From Lachnospiraceae bacterium (GTDB lineage Bacteria > Bacillota > Clostridia > Lachnospirales > Lachnospiraceae): DNA of 37,126 nt. Position 1 is the stretch's first letter, and every line of letters begins with the position of its first letter. Made by a program: the position numbers and the translations under genes. Under the pieces are notes generated by a model. That model was given only the letters and a program-made list of their open reading frames with translations, was not told where the DNA came from and did not search any database. The stretch covers positions 1-37,126 of the forward strand of contig JAEEVO010000020.1 of NCBI GenBank assembly GCA_016290905.1, written 5' to 3'. Positions 6,354-14,966 of the stretch are shown here, piece by piece.

Positions 6354-8618
6354 TTATCTTATTTCTTTTAAATGTTCTTTTAATCCCGAATATCTCTTCT
6401 GTTCTTTTTCATTATTTATCATTGAAAATACCGCCTGACGGCTTCCGACTATCGTTACGCACTTCTTGGCCCTGGTCACCGCCGTATACAGTAGATTCCG
6501 GTTAAAAAGCTGCCATGGACCTGAAAGCAGCGGCATTACCACAGCCGGATACTCGCTTCCCTGTGACTTGTGAACGGTCACGCAGTATGCAAGCTCAAGC
6601 TCGTCAAGCTGCGAAAACGGATAATTCACAAGCTTGTCCTCATCAAATACTATCTCAAGCTCCTCGGCATAGGTATTGATCCCCTTGATGATCCCACAGT
6701 CACCGTTAAAGATGCCCGATCCGGACGCCCTGACGAAGCCCTTTTGGTTCCTGCACTGCCACTCTATCTGATAATTGTTCTTTATCTGCATCACCTTGTC
6801 ACCTTCACGGAAGATGATGTCCCCATATTCTTTTTCCTTCTTTTTCGGATCCGCGGGGTTCAGATATTGCTGGAGCATGGAATTAAGCTTTTCCACACCC
6901 AGCTCGCCCTTTCTCATGGGCGTCAGCACCTGTATCTCGTTTACTCCCGCCTTTACATACGAGGGAAGCTTATCCCTGACAAGAGCCACTATTACTCCCC
7001 AGATATCGGTTATCTTATCGCGTTGCAGGAAGAAGAAATCCTTGCTCTTGTTGTCGAGAGCTATCTCCTCGCCCCTGTTTATCTTATGGGCGTTTACAAC
7101 GATATCGCTCAATGACGCCTGACGGAAGATTTTCTCCAGACAGACGGTCATGAATTTTTCCGAAGCTATGACATCCCTCAGTACATTGCCTGCTCCGACG
7201 GGCGGAAGCTGATTGGCGTCTCCCACCATTATAAGTCTTGTACCCGGTGCGGTTGCCTTGAGCAGCGCATTCATAAGCGAAATATCAACCATGGACATCT
7301 CATCTATTATTATGACATCGGTCTCCAACGGGTTTGTCTCGTTTTTTTCAAAGCCTTCACGAACTCCGAAGCTCTTTTCCCCCGCCTCGTCGTCATCGGT
7401 CATGCCCTTCATCTGGAGCATACGGTGAATGGTCGAAGCCTCTCTGCCCGTTGTCTCGTTTATCCTCTTTGCCGCTCTTCCTGTAGGCGCCGCCAGAAGT
7501 ATGTCGTTTCCTTCCTCCTCGAAGAACCTGATCATCGCATTTATAGTGGTCGTCTTTCCGGTTCCCGGACCGCCCGTAAGTATCATGACACCGTTTTCTG
7601 CCGCGGCAAAAACAGCCTCTTTCTGAACCGGATCAAGCTCCACGTCCAAATCCTTTTCTATCCGTGAAAGGGTACGTTCAGCCTTCTGCCTGTTTAAGGG
7701 ATGCCTGACATTAAGATCCGTAAGCATACGTGCAACGCCGAGCTCCATGTAGTAGAAAGGGGCGAGATAGCAGCATTTCACCTTTTCTTTATCCTCTATA
7801 TCCGTATCGAGCTCGGTCATTACTATCTTTCTTTCCAAAGAAAGCTCTTCAAGCGGTGCCTTAAGGCTTTCTTCGTCGGTACCTAAGAGCTTTAACGAGT
7901 TCTCTGTAAGCTCATCTATCGGCAGGTAGGTGTGACCCTGGGCAACCGCCTCTGAGAGCACGTAAAGGATGCCTGCCCTGTTCCTGAAGGCTGCATCTAT
8001 GATTATCCCGCCTCTTGAGGCTATCTCGTCAGCTGTCTTAAAGCCTACACCCTTTATCTCTTCTGCAAGCCTGTAAGGATTTGTCCTTAAAACCTGATAC
8101 ACGCCGGAACCGTATGTTTTGTATATCTTAACCGAAAGTGACGAGGATATCCCGTATTTCTGCAGGAACATCATGGTATTTCTCAGTTCCCGCTTGTCAT
8201 AAAAGTTTTCACTGATGGCACGGGCCATACGCTCGCTGATACCTTTGATATCCGCAAGTCTTTCCGGCTCCTCTTCTATTACCCTGAAGGTTTCATCCCC
8301 GAATCTGCCGACTATCCTGGCAGCCAGTGCCTTACCGACTCCCTTGATCGCTCCCGAGCCCAGATATCTCTCCATGGCTGCGGCATCCTCGGGTTCTATT
8401 ATATCTGCGGAAAGCACCTTATATTGTTTACCGTAAACGCTGTGAACGGTTTCCCCACAGGTTAAATGATAATGCTCGCCTTCCGTAATATAGGAAAAGC
8501 TTCCCACACATGTCCGCACCTCGGTGCTGTCCTTTGTGGCAAGCTCAAATACGGTATAACCGTTCTCTTCATTCCTGTAAACTATATTTTCTACGCAACC
8601 TTCAAGTTCAATTATCAT
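6354..8618 (-). CDS. recD2: RecD2-type ATP-dependent DNA helicase
   Basis: A 754-residue SF1B helicase, the usual length for RecD2/YrrC. The N-terminal OB-like region (EGCVENIVYRNEENGYTVFE) is followed by tandem helix-hairpin-helix motifs (LGSGAIKGVGKALAARI, IKGISERMARAI, IKGVGFKTADEIA), then Walker A GGPGTGKTTT (about 350), APTGRAAKR, DExx box VIIIDEMSMVD, GDANQLPPVGAG, FRQ and the C-terminal YAVTVHKSQGSEY-like motif VTVHKSQGSEYPAVVMP and LLYTAVTRAKK. RecD2 unwinds 5'-3' and acts in replication-fork repair independently of RecBC. It overlaps the end of the flgJ-like gene by 11 bases (8608-8618), so the two are translationally coupled although functionally unrelated. Confidence 0.93.
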   Translation of the reverse strand: MIIELEGCVENIVYRNEENGYTVFELATKDSTEVRTCVGSFSYITEGEHYHLTCGETVHSVYGKQYKVLSADIIEPEDAAAMERYLGSGAIKGVGKALAARIVGRFGDETFRVIEEEPERLADIKGISERMARAISENFYDKRELRNTMMFLQKYGISSSLSVKIYKTYGSGVYQVLRTNPYRLAEEIKGVGFKTADEIASRGGIIIDAAFRNRAGILYVLSEAVAQGHTYLPIDELTENSLKLLGTDEESLKAPLEELSLERKIVMTELDTDIEDKEKVKCCYLAPFYYMELGVARMLTDLNVRHPLNRQKAERTLSRIEKDLDVELDPVQKEAVFAAAENGVMILTGGPGTGKTTTINAMIRFFEEEGNDILLAAPTGRAAKRINETTGREASTIHRMLQMKGMTDDDEAGEKSFGVREGFEKNETNPLETDVIIIDEMSMVDISLMNALLKATAPGTRLIMVGDANQLPPVGAGNVLRDVIASEKFMTVCLEKIFRQASLSDIVVNAHKINRGEEIALDNKSKDFFFLQRDKITDIWGVIVALVRDKLPSYVKAGVNEIQVLTPMRKGELGVEKLNSMLQQYLNPADPKKKEKEYGDIIFREGDKVMQIKNNYQIEWQCRNQKGFVRASGSGIFNGDCGIIKGINTYAEELEIVFDEDKLVNYPFSQLDELELAYCVTVHKSQGSEYPAVVMPLLSGPWQLFNRNLLYTAVTRAKKCVTIVGSRQAVFSMINNEKEQKRYSGLKEHLKEIR

Positions 8619-8982
8619 TCTTCTTTGCTCCGAAATCGCGCTTCATCGCCTCGTATAACTGCTGTGCAAGCCCAAGCTCTCCGTGCTCGGTTATCTGATC
8701 TGCATACTCCCGGTAAAGTCTGTCTCCGAATACATTCATGTAAGGAGAGTCCTCTTCTTCAGAATCTGTAAGTGTCTTTTTTGTCTTTTCAAGTACTTTT
8801 TCGATCAGGTAGGATTCAAAAGTCTTGCAGACTTCCATAAGCTCCTCATCTGAAGCATCCTCAAGCTTTGAATTTGACAGCTTGCTCTGAAGGCTTGCCG
8901 CCTTGCCGGCGCTGTTCTTTGCATTGTCAGTATTTAAGGCGGATATAAAAGAATCATATCCGGAATTTATCGAAATACTCAT
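8608..8982 (-). CDS. flgJ: FlgJ-like flagellar rod-binding protein without muramidase domain
   Basis: A 124-residue protein with the rod-binding domain typical of the FlgJ N-terminus: ELMEVCKTFESYLIEKVLEKTKKT, an acidic linker, then FGDRLYREYADQITEHGELGLAQQLYEAM. Proteobacterial FlgJ carries an additional C-terminal glucosaminidase that opens the wall for the rod; it is missing here, as in many Firmicutes, so a wall hydrolase must be supplied elsewhere. GAGG lies 7 bases before the ATG. Genomic context (flhO, flhP upstream) supports the call. Confidence 0.8.
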   Translation of the reverse strand: MSISINSGYDSFISALNTDNAKNSAGKAASLQSKLSNSKLEDASDEELMEVCKTFESYLIEKVLEKTKKTLTDSEEEDSPYMNVFGDRLYREYADQITEHGELGLAQQLYEAMKRDFGAKKNDN

Positions 8983-9014
8983 TTAGAATCCTCTTTTTGT
9001 TGTTATGTTAATGG

Positions 9015-9066
9015 TACGGATTGCTACGCAATCCTACCCATATCTCGCTTCTCTCGATATGGGTTA
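9015..9066. repeat. Double hairpin related to the 97-bp repeat
   Basis: GGATTGC (9018-9024) pairs with GCAATCC (9028-9034), and ACCCATATC (9036-9044) with GATATGGGT (9056-9064). The first hairpin is shared with the two 97-bp units downstream, the second has the same place but another sequence. Confidence 0.65.
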
Positions 9067-9120
9067 TCGGTTCGAAAGATATATATGCCTCCCCAAGCAA
9101 GCTTGGTCGGCAAGCGTAGC

Positions 9121-9217
9121 GATAATAACACGGATTGCTCCGCTTCGCTCTCGCAATCCTACCAACACCTCGAATCTCGCCCTTTGCTTCGCAAATCGCT
9201 TCTTCTCGGTGTGGTTT
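9121..9217. repeat. 97-bp palindromic repeat, copy 1
   Basis: Nearly identical to 9233-9329 (112-base period). Each unit contains GGATTGC...GCAATCC and ACACC...GGTGT stems with an inner TTTGCTTCGCAAA hairpin. No credible gene is encoded; in-frame translation on the minus strand is a by-product of the repeat. Confidence 0.8.
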
Positions 9218-9232
9218 GGTAGTAAGTCTTGA

Positions 9233-9329
9233 GATAATAACACGGATTGCTTCGCTCCGCTCTCGCAATCCTACCAACACCTCGAATCTCGCCCTTTGCT
9301 TCGCAAACGGCTTCTTCTCGGTGTTGTTT
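9233..9329. repeat. 97-bp palindromic repeat, copy 2
   Basis: Second copy of the unit at 9121-9217, with a few substitutions, some compensating within stems (CTCCGCTTCG against CTTCGCTCCG). The 15 bases between copies are unique. Confidence 0.8.
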
Positions 9330-9332
9330 AGC

Positions 9333-9389
9333 GGTCTGACACTTGTTAATCTGCTCAAGCAAGCTTGGCAGATTCACCATTGTCAGACC
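9333..9389. terminator. Long nested hairpin downstream of flhP
   Basis: GGTCTGACA (9333-9341) pairs perfectly with TGTCAGACC (9381-9389); inside, AATCTGC (9348-9354) pairs with GCAGATT (9368-9374), and a CAAGCTTG palindrome (9360-9367) is at the tip. Immediately 3' of flhP on the minus strand. It lacks a long U run there, so it may act as an RNA-processing or stability stem and not a classical terminator. Confidence 0.5.
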
Positions 9390-9395
9390 TTGTTA

Positions 9396-10211
9396 TTATC
9401 TCAGGTTATTAGCCTGTTGCATCATTTCGTCGGCGGCGGTGATGACTTTGGAGTTCATCTCGTAGGCACGCTGAGTTGTGATGAGGTTTACGATTTCGTC
9501 GACTGTCTGGACATTTGAGCCCTCAAGGTAGCCTGAATGGACCTTACTGGCGATAAGTGCCGGGTCATCAAGCTCATATCTGGGAGTTCCGGAGTTGTCC
9601 GATTCTCTGAAATAGCTGTCTGAAAGCTTGTCAAGGCCTGCCGGATTGTTAAACTGTACAAGTCCTATCTGTATGCCGAGACCCACAGGTGAACCGGTCT
9701 CATCGTCAACATAATTAAATCTTCCGTATACGTCAACAGAAACCTTGCTGAGATTGTATTCTTCTCCGAGATGGATTATCTGGCCTTCCCTGTCAAGCAC
9801 GGGATATCCGTCTGCAGTCGCAAGGGTTACTCCGTCGCCGTCTATAGCCATCTGGAAAGCTCCGTTTCTTGTATAGCCTTCGGTCCCGTCAGGCATCTGG
9901 ATCCTGAACATGCCCTCGCCTTCAATACAGAAATCATAATCCTTTCCTGTTTCCTGCATGATGCCCTGTGTATAGACAGAAGTAAGTGCCGAAACCCTTA
10001 CACCGGTACCTACCTGCGCAAGAACGGGCTTGGGTTCACCGTTATTATCATACTGTTTTCTCTGAAGCTTCTGATAAAGAAGTGATGAGAATTCTGTTGT
10101 CTGCTTCTTATATCCTGTAGTATTAACATTTGCAAGGTTGTTTGCGATATTATCCAGACTAACCTGCTGTGCGTTCATTCCTGAAGCACCGGTCCATAAT
10201 GCTCTTACCAT
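9396..10211 (-). CDS. flgG: Flagellar distal rod protein FlgG (FlhP type)
   Basis: A 271-residue rod/hook-family protein. The N-terminus MVRALWTGASGMNAQQ followed by DNIANNLANVNTTGYK and the C-terminal SNVQTVDEIVNLITTQRAYE with TAADEMMQQANNLR are the two coiled-coil arms of FlgG, which assemble into the distal rod after export by the flagellar type III system. The position directly after flhO and mbl corresponds to flhP in Bacillus subtilis (about 269 residues). GGAGG lies 5 bases before the ATG. The repeat block at 9015-9389 follows. Confidence 0.92.
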   Translation of the reverse strand: MVRALWTGASGMNAQQVSLDNIANNLANVNTTGYKKQTTEFSSLLYQKLQRKQYDNNGEPKPVLAQVGTGVRVSALTSVYTQGIMQETGKDYDFCIEGEGMFRIQMPDGTEGYTRNGAFQMAIDGDGVTLATADGYPVLDREGQIIHLGEEYNLSKVSVDVYGRFNYVDDETGSPVGLGIQIGLVQFNNPAGLDKLSDSYFRESDNSGTPRYELDDPALIASKVHSGYLEGSNVQTVDEIVNLITTQRAYEMNSKVITAADEMMQQANNLR

Positions 10212-10254
10212 ACGCTCCTCCCATTCCGTAAACCCTGTGTTTTCAAAAAAACGA

Positions 10255-11031
10255 TCATCCTACACGTCCGACAGATGTTGCCGCCTGCTCCATAACAGCA
10301 TCTGCTGCCTTTATTACCTTCTGGTTTGCCTCGTAAGCCCTTGTTGTTGCGATAAGGTCAACCATTTCATTTACGACCATGACGTTTGACTGTTCGGTAT
10401 ACCCCTGTCTTATCGTCGCCGTCGGTTCCTTTTCGGTTGCACCGTCTACCGGACGATAGTAGGTATCCTGATATTTTTTCAGATACTCATAATCCTCAAA
10501 GTCAGCAAGTTCAACCCTGTCGATCAGTACATCGTCGGCATATACGTAGCCAAGTCCGTCGATAACGATCTCATGTGCGTCCACCGGCACCTGAAAATCC
10601 CCTGTCTCGGACTGAAGATGATTACCGTTCGCATCAACTATGTAGCCGTCATTCGTCATATGGAACTGACCTGCGCGTGTATAGCTTAAATAAGTATTTC
10701 CTTCGATATCGGTAACATTTACCTTAAAGAAACCGCTGCCGTCGAGACCGAGATCAAAACGGTTGTCGGTCTGCCTCAAAGAACCCTGTGTGTAATCCGT
10801 ATGTACCTCACCGATCTTTGCTCCGGGGCTCATGTCTCCTATGGTTCTCTGCCTCCAGCCTTCGGAATTGTCCCTTATCTTTATGGTCAGAACATCGTTA
10901 AAGCTCTGGCTTGTTACAAATTCCTTCTTGTATCCTACAGTCGTGACGTTTGCCATATTGTTGGATATAACATCCAGTCTCTTCTGTTGGGTATACATTC
11001 CGGTCCAGCCGGTATAAAAACTTCTTAACAT
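10255..11031 (-). CDS. flgF: Flagellar rod protein FlgF-like (FlhO type)
   Basis: A 258-residue paralogue of the next gene. N-terminal arm MLRSFYTGWTGMYTQQKRL and DVISNNMANVTTVGYKKE; C-terminal arm QSNVMVVNEMVDLIATTRAYE and KVIKAADAVMEQAA. The order mbl-flhO-flhP makes it the FlhO/FlgF proximal rod component. AGGAGG lies 6 bases before the ATG; the gap to mbl is 35 bases and to flhP 43 bases, so the three genes probably share a transcript. Confidence 0.9.
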   Translation of the reverse strand: MLRSFYTGWTGMYTQQKRLDVISNNMANVTTVGYKKEFVTSQSFNDVLTIKIRDNSEGWRQRTIGDMSPGAKIGEVHTDYTQGSLRQTDNRFDLGLDGSGFFKVNVTDIEGNTYLSYTRAGQFHMTNDGYIVDANGNHLQSETGDFQVPVDAHEIVIDGLGYVYADDVLIDRVELADFEDYEYLKKYQDTYYRPVDGATEKEPTATIRQGYTEQSNVMVVNEMVDLIATTRAYEANQKVIKAADAVMEQAATSVGRVG

Positions 11032-11066
11032 AGAGCACCTCCTTTAGAGTTACGGTGTCGGTAAAC

Positions 11067-12059
11067 TTACTTTATCTTACGTTCGCTTATGAATTCAACG
11101 TATTTTCCGGTACCGATAGCTACGGCTGTCAACGGATCGTCCGCCGTCATGGTAGTGATACCGGTCTTTTCCTCGATAAGCTCCTCGAGTCCGCAGAGAA
11201 GGCTTCCGCCACCTGTAAGGATGATGCCCCTGTCGGCTATATCTGCAGCAAGCTCGGGAGGAGTTTTCTCCAGAACGCTGTGGATAGCTTCAACTATCTG
11301 CATCGTAGCAGAGTTAAGCGCTTCCTCGGTTTCCTCCGAAGTAACCGAAATGGTCTTGGGAAGTCCTGTAACAAGGTTTCTTCCCCTTACATCCATTGAA
11401 ACCGATTCGGGTCTGCGGTAAACCGAACCGATCTTTATCTTTATATCTTCCGCGGTCCTCTCGCCTATCAGAAGATTATGTTTCTGTCTCATATATCTGA
11501 CGATAGCTTCGTCAAAATCATCACCGGCAGTCTTGATCGATGCGCTGACTACGGTTCCACCGAGTGAGATAACTGCGATATCCGTTGTTCCGCCGCCTAT
11601 ATCAACTACCATGTTGCCCTGAGGCTTTGAAATGTCTATTCCTGCTCCGATAGCTGCAGCGATGGGTTCCTCAATGATGGCAACCTCGCGGGCACCTGCC
11701 TGGTATGTTGCGTCCTCAACAGCCTTCTTTTCTACCTCTGTAACGCCGCTGGGTACACAGACACTTATAAGAGGCTTTCTGAAACGTTTCTTGCCGACAG
11801 CCTTTTGGATGAAATACTTAAGCATCTTCTCGGTTACGGTATAATTAGAAATAACGCCCTGCCTCAAAGGTCTTACTGCTACGATATTTCCGGGGGTACG
11901 TCCGAGCATCAGTCTTGCTTCCTCGCCGATAGCCTTTATCTTGTTTGTATCCTTGTCAAAGGCTACGACCGACGGTTCCTTTAAAACTACGCCCTTACCC
12001 TTTATATAAACCAGAACACTGGCTGTGCCCAAATCTATTCCTATGTCAGTGCTAAACAT
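11067..12059 (-). CDS. mbl: MreB-family actin-like protein Mbl
   Basis: A 330-residue actin homologue that polymerises on the membrane and guides cell-wall elongation. Nucleotide-binding motifs: IGIDLGTASVLVY (about 6-18, phosphate 1), MVVDIGGGTTDIAVIS (about 154-169, phosphate 2) and GIILTGGGSLLCGL (adenosine). The cue for Mbl over MreB is the downstream flhO-flhP order, conserved with Bacillus subtilis mbl-flhO-flhP, and the length (Mbl 333). The N-terminus MFSTDIGIDLG has GAGGAG about 5 bases upstream. It leads the flagellar run and has its own promoter at 12134-12162. Confidence 0.9.
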   Translation of the reverse strand: MFSTDIGIDLGTASVLVYIKGKGVVLKEPSVVAFDKDTNKIKAIGEEARLMLGRTPGNIVAVRPLRQGVISNYTVTEKMLKYFIQKAVGKKRFRKPLISVCVPSGVTEVEKKAVEDATYQAGAREVAIIEEPIAAAIGAGIDISKPQGNMVVDIGGGTTDIAVISLGGTVVSASIKTAGDDFDEAIVRYMRQKHNLLIGERTAEDIKIKIGSVYRRPESVSMDVRGRNLVTGLPKTISVTSEETEEALNSATMQIVEAIHSVLEKTPPELAADIADRGIILTGGGSLLCGLEELIEEKTGITTMTADDPLTAVAIGTGKYVEFISERKIK

Positions 12060-12133
12060 TTTGTCTCCTCTCGTGTATATGAGTCATATAGATAACAACT
12101 GTAATATTTTCCCAATTTTATCATATCTAATTC

Positions 12134-12162
12134 ATTATACACGCATATGACAAAAATATCAA
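12134..12162 (-). promoter_or_regulatory. Predicted promoter of mbl-flhO-flhP
   Basis: Minus-strand TTGATA (12157-12162), 17-base spacer, TATAAT (12134-12139). A sigma-A-type promoter, so the rod genes behind mbl may be expressed with the cell-shape gene. The leader is about 70 bases. Confidence 0.65.
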
Positions 12163-12202
12163 AGGTTTTTTTCAAATTTATTAAAAAACCTTATGAAGCA
12201 CC

Positions 12203-12290
12203 TATGTTGTTCATCCGTGAACTGCCCTAGATACGGCATCCTGCCAGGGGCTAAAGACTGTCAAACGCTGCTTTTCCGCATCTGACACAT
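12203..12290. other. Run of short hairpins, non-coding, function unknown
   Basis: GTTCA/TGAAC (12209-12222), GCCCT/AGGGGC (12224-12251, with an inner GGCA/TGCC) and TGTCA/TGACA (12259-12287) follow each other. No gene or known RNA family is recognisable. The surrounding 12163-12400 shows nothing else. Confidence 0.35.
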
Positions 12291-12400
12291 AATAGTATAG
12301 ATAATTTTTAATATGACACCCTATAAATTTTCATAGATGTAATAAAACATTTCTGCATATTATATCGGACAAAATTCCTAATTCCTTAACCCCCAAAAAC

Positions 12401-12630
12401 GTGACAATGGGGACGGTTCTGTTTGTCACATTTCTATAACGGGTGTGTCCCGATACATGTTGCCACATCGCAGATTTATCATCAGACGTTTTTGCAGCTC
12501 GCAACCCCGGCTCGCTAACCGCAAAAAGTCTGCGCTTGCGCGGACAGCGAATGGCAACACATATCGGGACACACCCTGTTTACAATCTTAAATAAAAGAA
12601 GGTGACAAAAGGAACCGTCCCCTTTGTCAC
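12401..12630. repeat. 230-bp nested palindromic element
   Basis: Outer ends are opposed copies of the GTGACA...GTCAC repeat (12401-12429 and 12602-12630). Inside, GGGTGTGTCCCGATACATG at 12441 onward is mirrored at 12551-12576 (26-base arms with three mismatches). Inside that, CAGACGTTTTTGC (12483-12495) faces GCAAAAAGTCTG (12531-12542). Three concentric inverted repeats and no open frame suggest a MITE-like or structured-RNA element. The right end probably also ends the M56-LRR transcript. Confidence 0.7.
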
Positions 12631-12641
12631 CTTGTAATAAA

Positions 12642-14951
12642 CTACAGATAGTTTTCCCAAAGACTTATTATTTCTCCCTGTTCATTGAGCCTGCAAGCAA
12701 AAGGATAAACATATTCAAATGCCCCTTCACCGGGTTCAATCTTCCCATCAGGCTGAACAAATACATACCAGTCAGTGATATATTTAAGGTCAGATTTTGT
12801 TAAATAATACGCTTTTTTCTCCCTAAGCTTGTGCTTACATTTAACTACGATCTCGCAGTTTTCCGCAAGCTTATATTCAGCAGTTGCTCCGGTAAAATTG
12901 TAAATTCCGGGATTCTCCGTATATTCAATTATTCTGACAGACAAAGTCCCGTCATTGTCCAATGTATCAAGTACAGCATAGAAACAATCTTCTGATTTTG
13001 TAACTGTCTCGAGGCATTCGGGCTTTCTCCCATACTCAACATTAGAAAGATCATCACTCACAACTTCAATCAGCGGATATGCTTCCTCGTTGACACCGAT
13101 TATTGCCTGTTTAATTCTTTCGTCAAGGGAATAGCTTTCATAAAAAGCCCATCTCTCGATATCAATGTTTTCAATATTCCCATTAAATATCACATCATGA
13201 AGTCTCCCACAGTTAGCAAAAGCACGCTCACCGATAGATTTAACATTTTGGGGAATTACTATCTCAGAAAGTTTTCCGCATTGGAAAAATAACCATGGCT
13301 CAATCTCTTCTACAGAATCCGGTAAATTAATTCTTTCAAGATTTATACATTGCCAGAAAGCTCCTCCTCCTATTTTACTGACACTTTCCGGAATGTTGAT
13401 TTCTTTAAAACGACAGTTATAAAAAGCTTGAGGGAAAATAGCGGTTACCGAGTCAGGTATTACAGTATTGTCACAACCGTAAACAAGCATACCTGAATTT
13501 GATTCAATTATTGCATTACAATCATTCCTGCTGTCAAATACCGGATTGTTCTCGTCGACCTTTATGGTGACCGGTCTGTTATAATTTGATAATCTTTCCA
13601 AATCACATATATTTATTTCGATAAAATCCGCAGGTACATATAACTCTAAAGTTTCTTTGTTAAAATACTTTTCCAGATTATTTTCCTTTTCATCCCCTAT
13701 TGCTCCGATATCGGAGTACAGATATTCATCATAATGCACTATTTTGGTTCCGTTATCCTTAATCTCCTCACTTGCAACCCATGGGGATCGTGGTCTAGTT
13801 TCCCTGATAACCGCGCTTGATGAAACAGCCGGAATTCCAATATCCTGCTTTTCAGTTTCCTGAGCCTGACTCTTGCCCGTAGCAAATACCGCCACCAAAC
13901 ATGTAATTGCAAGAATACCGGCAATTACCGACGCTATTATAGATTTTTTCTTAAAATTCATTATACTTTTAATCCTTTCTTTGACGCTTACCTCGCCAAA
14001 CGATACAAGTCCTATATTTCGTTTTGAGCCTGATAAACCGTACTTATACAATATGTCAGCATATTGAACAACGTAATCATGACCGGCAGACTTTATAACA
14101 CCTTCGTCACAGGCAAGTTCTATATCCTTACAAAGCATTTTAAACGCAATCCATACAAAAGGTGAGAACCAATAAAACGCTAACAAAATAAACCAAATAC
14201 ACTTTATCAGTTGATCTTTTCTCTGAATATGTTTTTGTTCATGTGCCGACAAATACCCACGATCACCTTCTTTTACAACATATCCGATATATATCCTTGG
14301 TCTGACCAACCCAAAAACAAATGCCGATTCTGTGTTCTCAGTCAGGTATATATTTTTTTCCGAATTGAGTCTGACTGCTGTCCGAAGTCTGTTCCTGATC
14401 ATCAGAACTTTAACCAGACCATACAGCAGTATAATTGCTGTTCCCGAAATCCATATAAATCCGGATACTGTCATAAAATCATCCACTTGATCATTTGTAT
14501 TTACATCCGTTTTTTGCACAGAATATGGTAATAGCGTATTATCCTTCTTTTCCTGAATGTAAAGATAAGTCAATTCACTTTCATGGACCTCTGATGAAAG
14601 TGAAGTTTTATTACCATCCCTGTTAATTGATAATGTATCTCTCTCAAACTCTGTATAGTTATGTTCGGCATTTCTAAGATCATAAATGTCAGCAGTATCA
14701 TCTGCAGAAATCCTGCCCAGTTTTTCCTGTAATAATCCGCTGATAATGTTTTCCGGTATCAGCCTTGGAATAACCGCATTTTTGCTTTCCATAGGCCAAA
14801 ATACCAATAGCCGGATCCCTACCAATATCCATAACATAGATATTGCCGAACGTGATGCTTTTCTAAATACCTGTCGGATAATGAGTACAATGCAGACCAT
14901 GATTCCTGAATAAATACTTACTTCAACAATATTGGAGAATATCTTACCCAT
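12642..14951 (-). CDS. BlaR1-like M56 membrane metalloprotease with external LRR domain
   Basis: A 769-residue protein. Membrane helices at about 8-27, 37-52, 160-182, 250-275 and 340-362 enclose an M56 protease with the zinc motif SAHEQKHIQRKD (HExxH, about 235-246) and DIELACDE (third ligand, about 283-290). In BlaR1/MecR1 a penicillin-binding sensor follows the last helix; here the external part (about 365-769) holds no SxxK transpeptidase motif but three to four BspA-type leucine-rich repeats at about 500-625 (VIPDSVTAIFPQAFYNC, INIPESVSKIGGGAFWQC, INLPDSVEEIEPWLFFQC, IVIPQNVKSIGERAFANC) and an unrecognised C-terminal domain of about 125 residues. It follows the BlaI-type gene by 15 bases; GGGAGG is 5 bases before the ATG. 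Likely role: sense an external ligand and destroy the repressor. Confidence 0.85.
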   Translation of the reverse strand: MGKIFSNIVEVSIYSGIMVCIVLIIRQVFRKASRSAISMLWILVGIRLLVFWPMESKNAVIPRLIPENIISGLLQEKLGRISADDTADIYDLRNAEHNYTEFERDTLSINRDGNKTSLSSEVHESELTYLYIQEKKDNTLLPYSVQKTDVNTNDQVDDFMTVSGFIWISGTAIILLYGLVKVLMIRNRLRTAVRLNSEKNIYLTENTESAFVFGLVRPRIYIGYVVKEGDRGYLSAHEQKHIQRKDQLIKCIWFILLAFYWFSPFVWIAFKMLCKDIELACDEGVIKSAGHDYVVQYADILYKYGLSGSKRNIGLVSFGEVSVKERIKSIMNFKKKSIIASVIAGILAITCLVAVFATGKSQAQETEKQDIGIPAVSSSAVIRETRPRSPWVASEEIKDNGTKIVHYDEYLYSDIGAIGDEKENNLEKYFNKETLELYVPADFIEINICDLERLSNYNRPVTIKVDENNPVFDSRNDCNAIIESNSGMLVYGCDNTVIPDSVTAIFPQAFYNCRFKEINIPESVSKIGGGAFWQCINLERINLPDSVEEIEPWLFFQCGKLSEIVIPQNVKSIGERAFANCGRLHDVIFNGNIENIDIERWAFYESYSLDERIKQAIIGVNEEAYPLIEVVSDDLSNVEYGRKPECLETVTKSEDCFYAVLDTLDNDGTLSVRIIEYTENPGIYNFTGATAEYKLAENCEIVVKCKHKLREKKAYYLTKSDLKYITDWYVFVQPDGKIEPGEGAFEYVYPFACRLNEQGEIISLWENYL

Positions 14952-14966
14952 TACAACCTCCCGACA

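Noticed and set aside
9008-9380. Minus-strand open frames rich in RSNPCYY-like repeats
   Set aside because: They are translations of the palindromic repeat block; no ribosome site and no non-repeat content.
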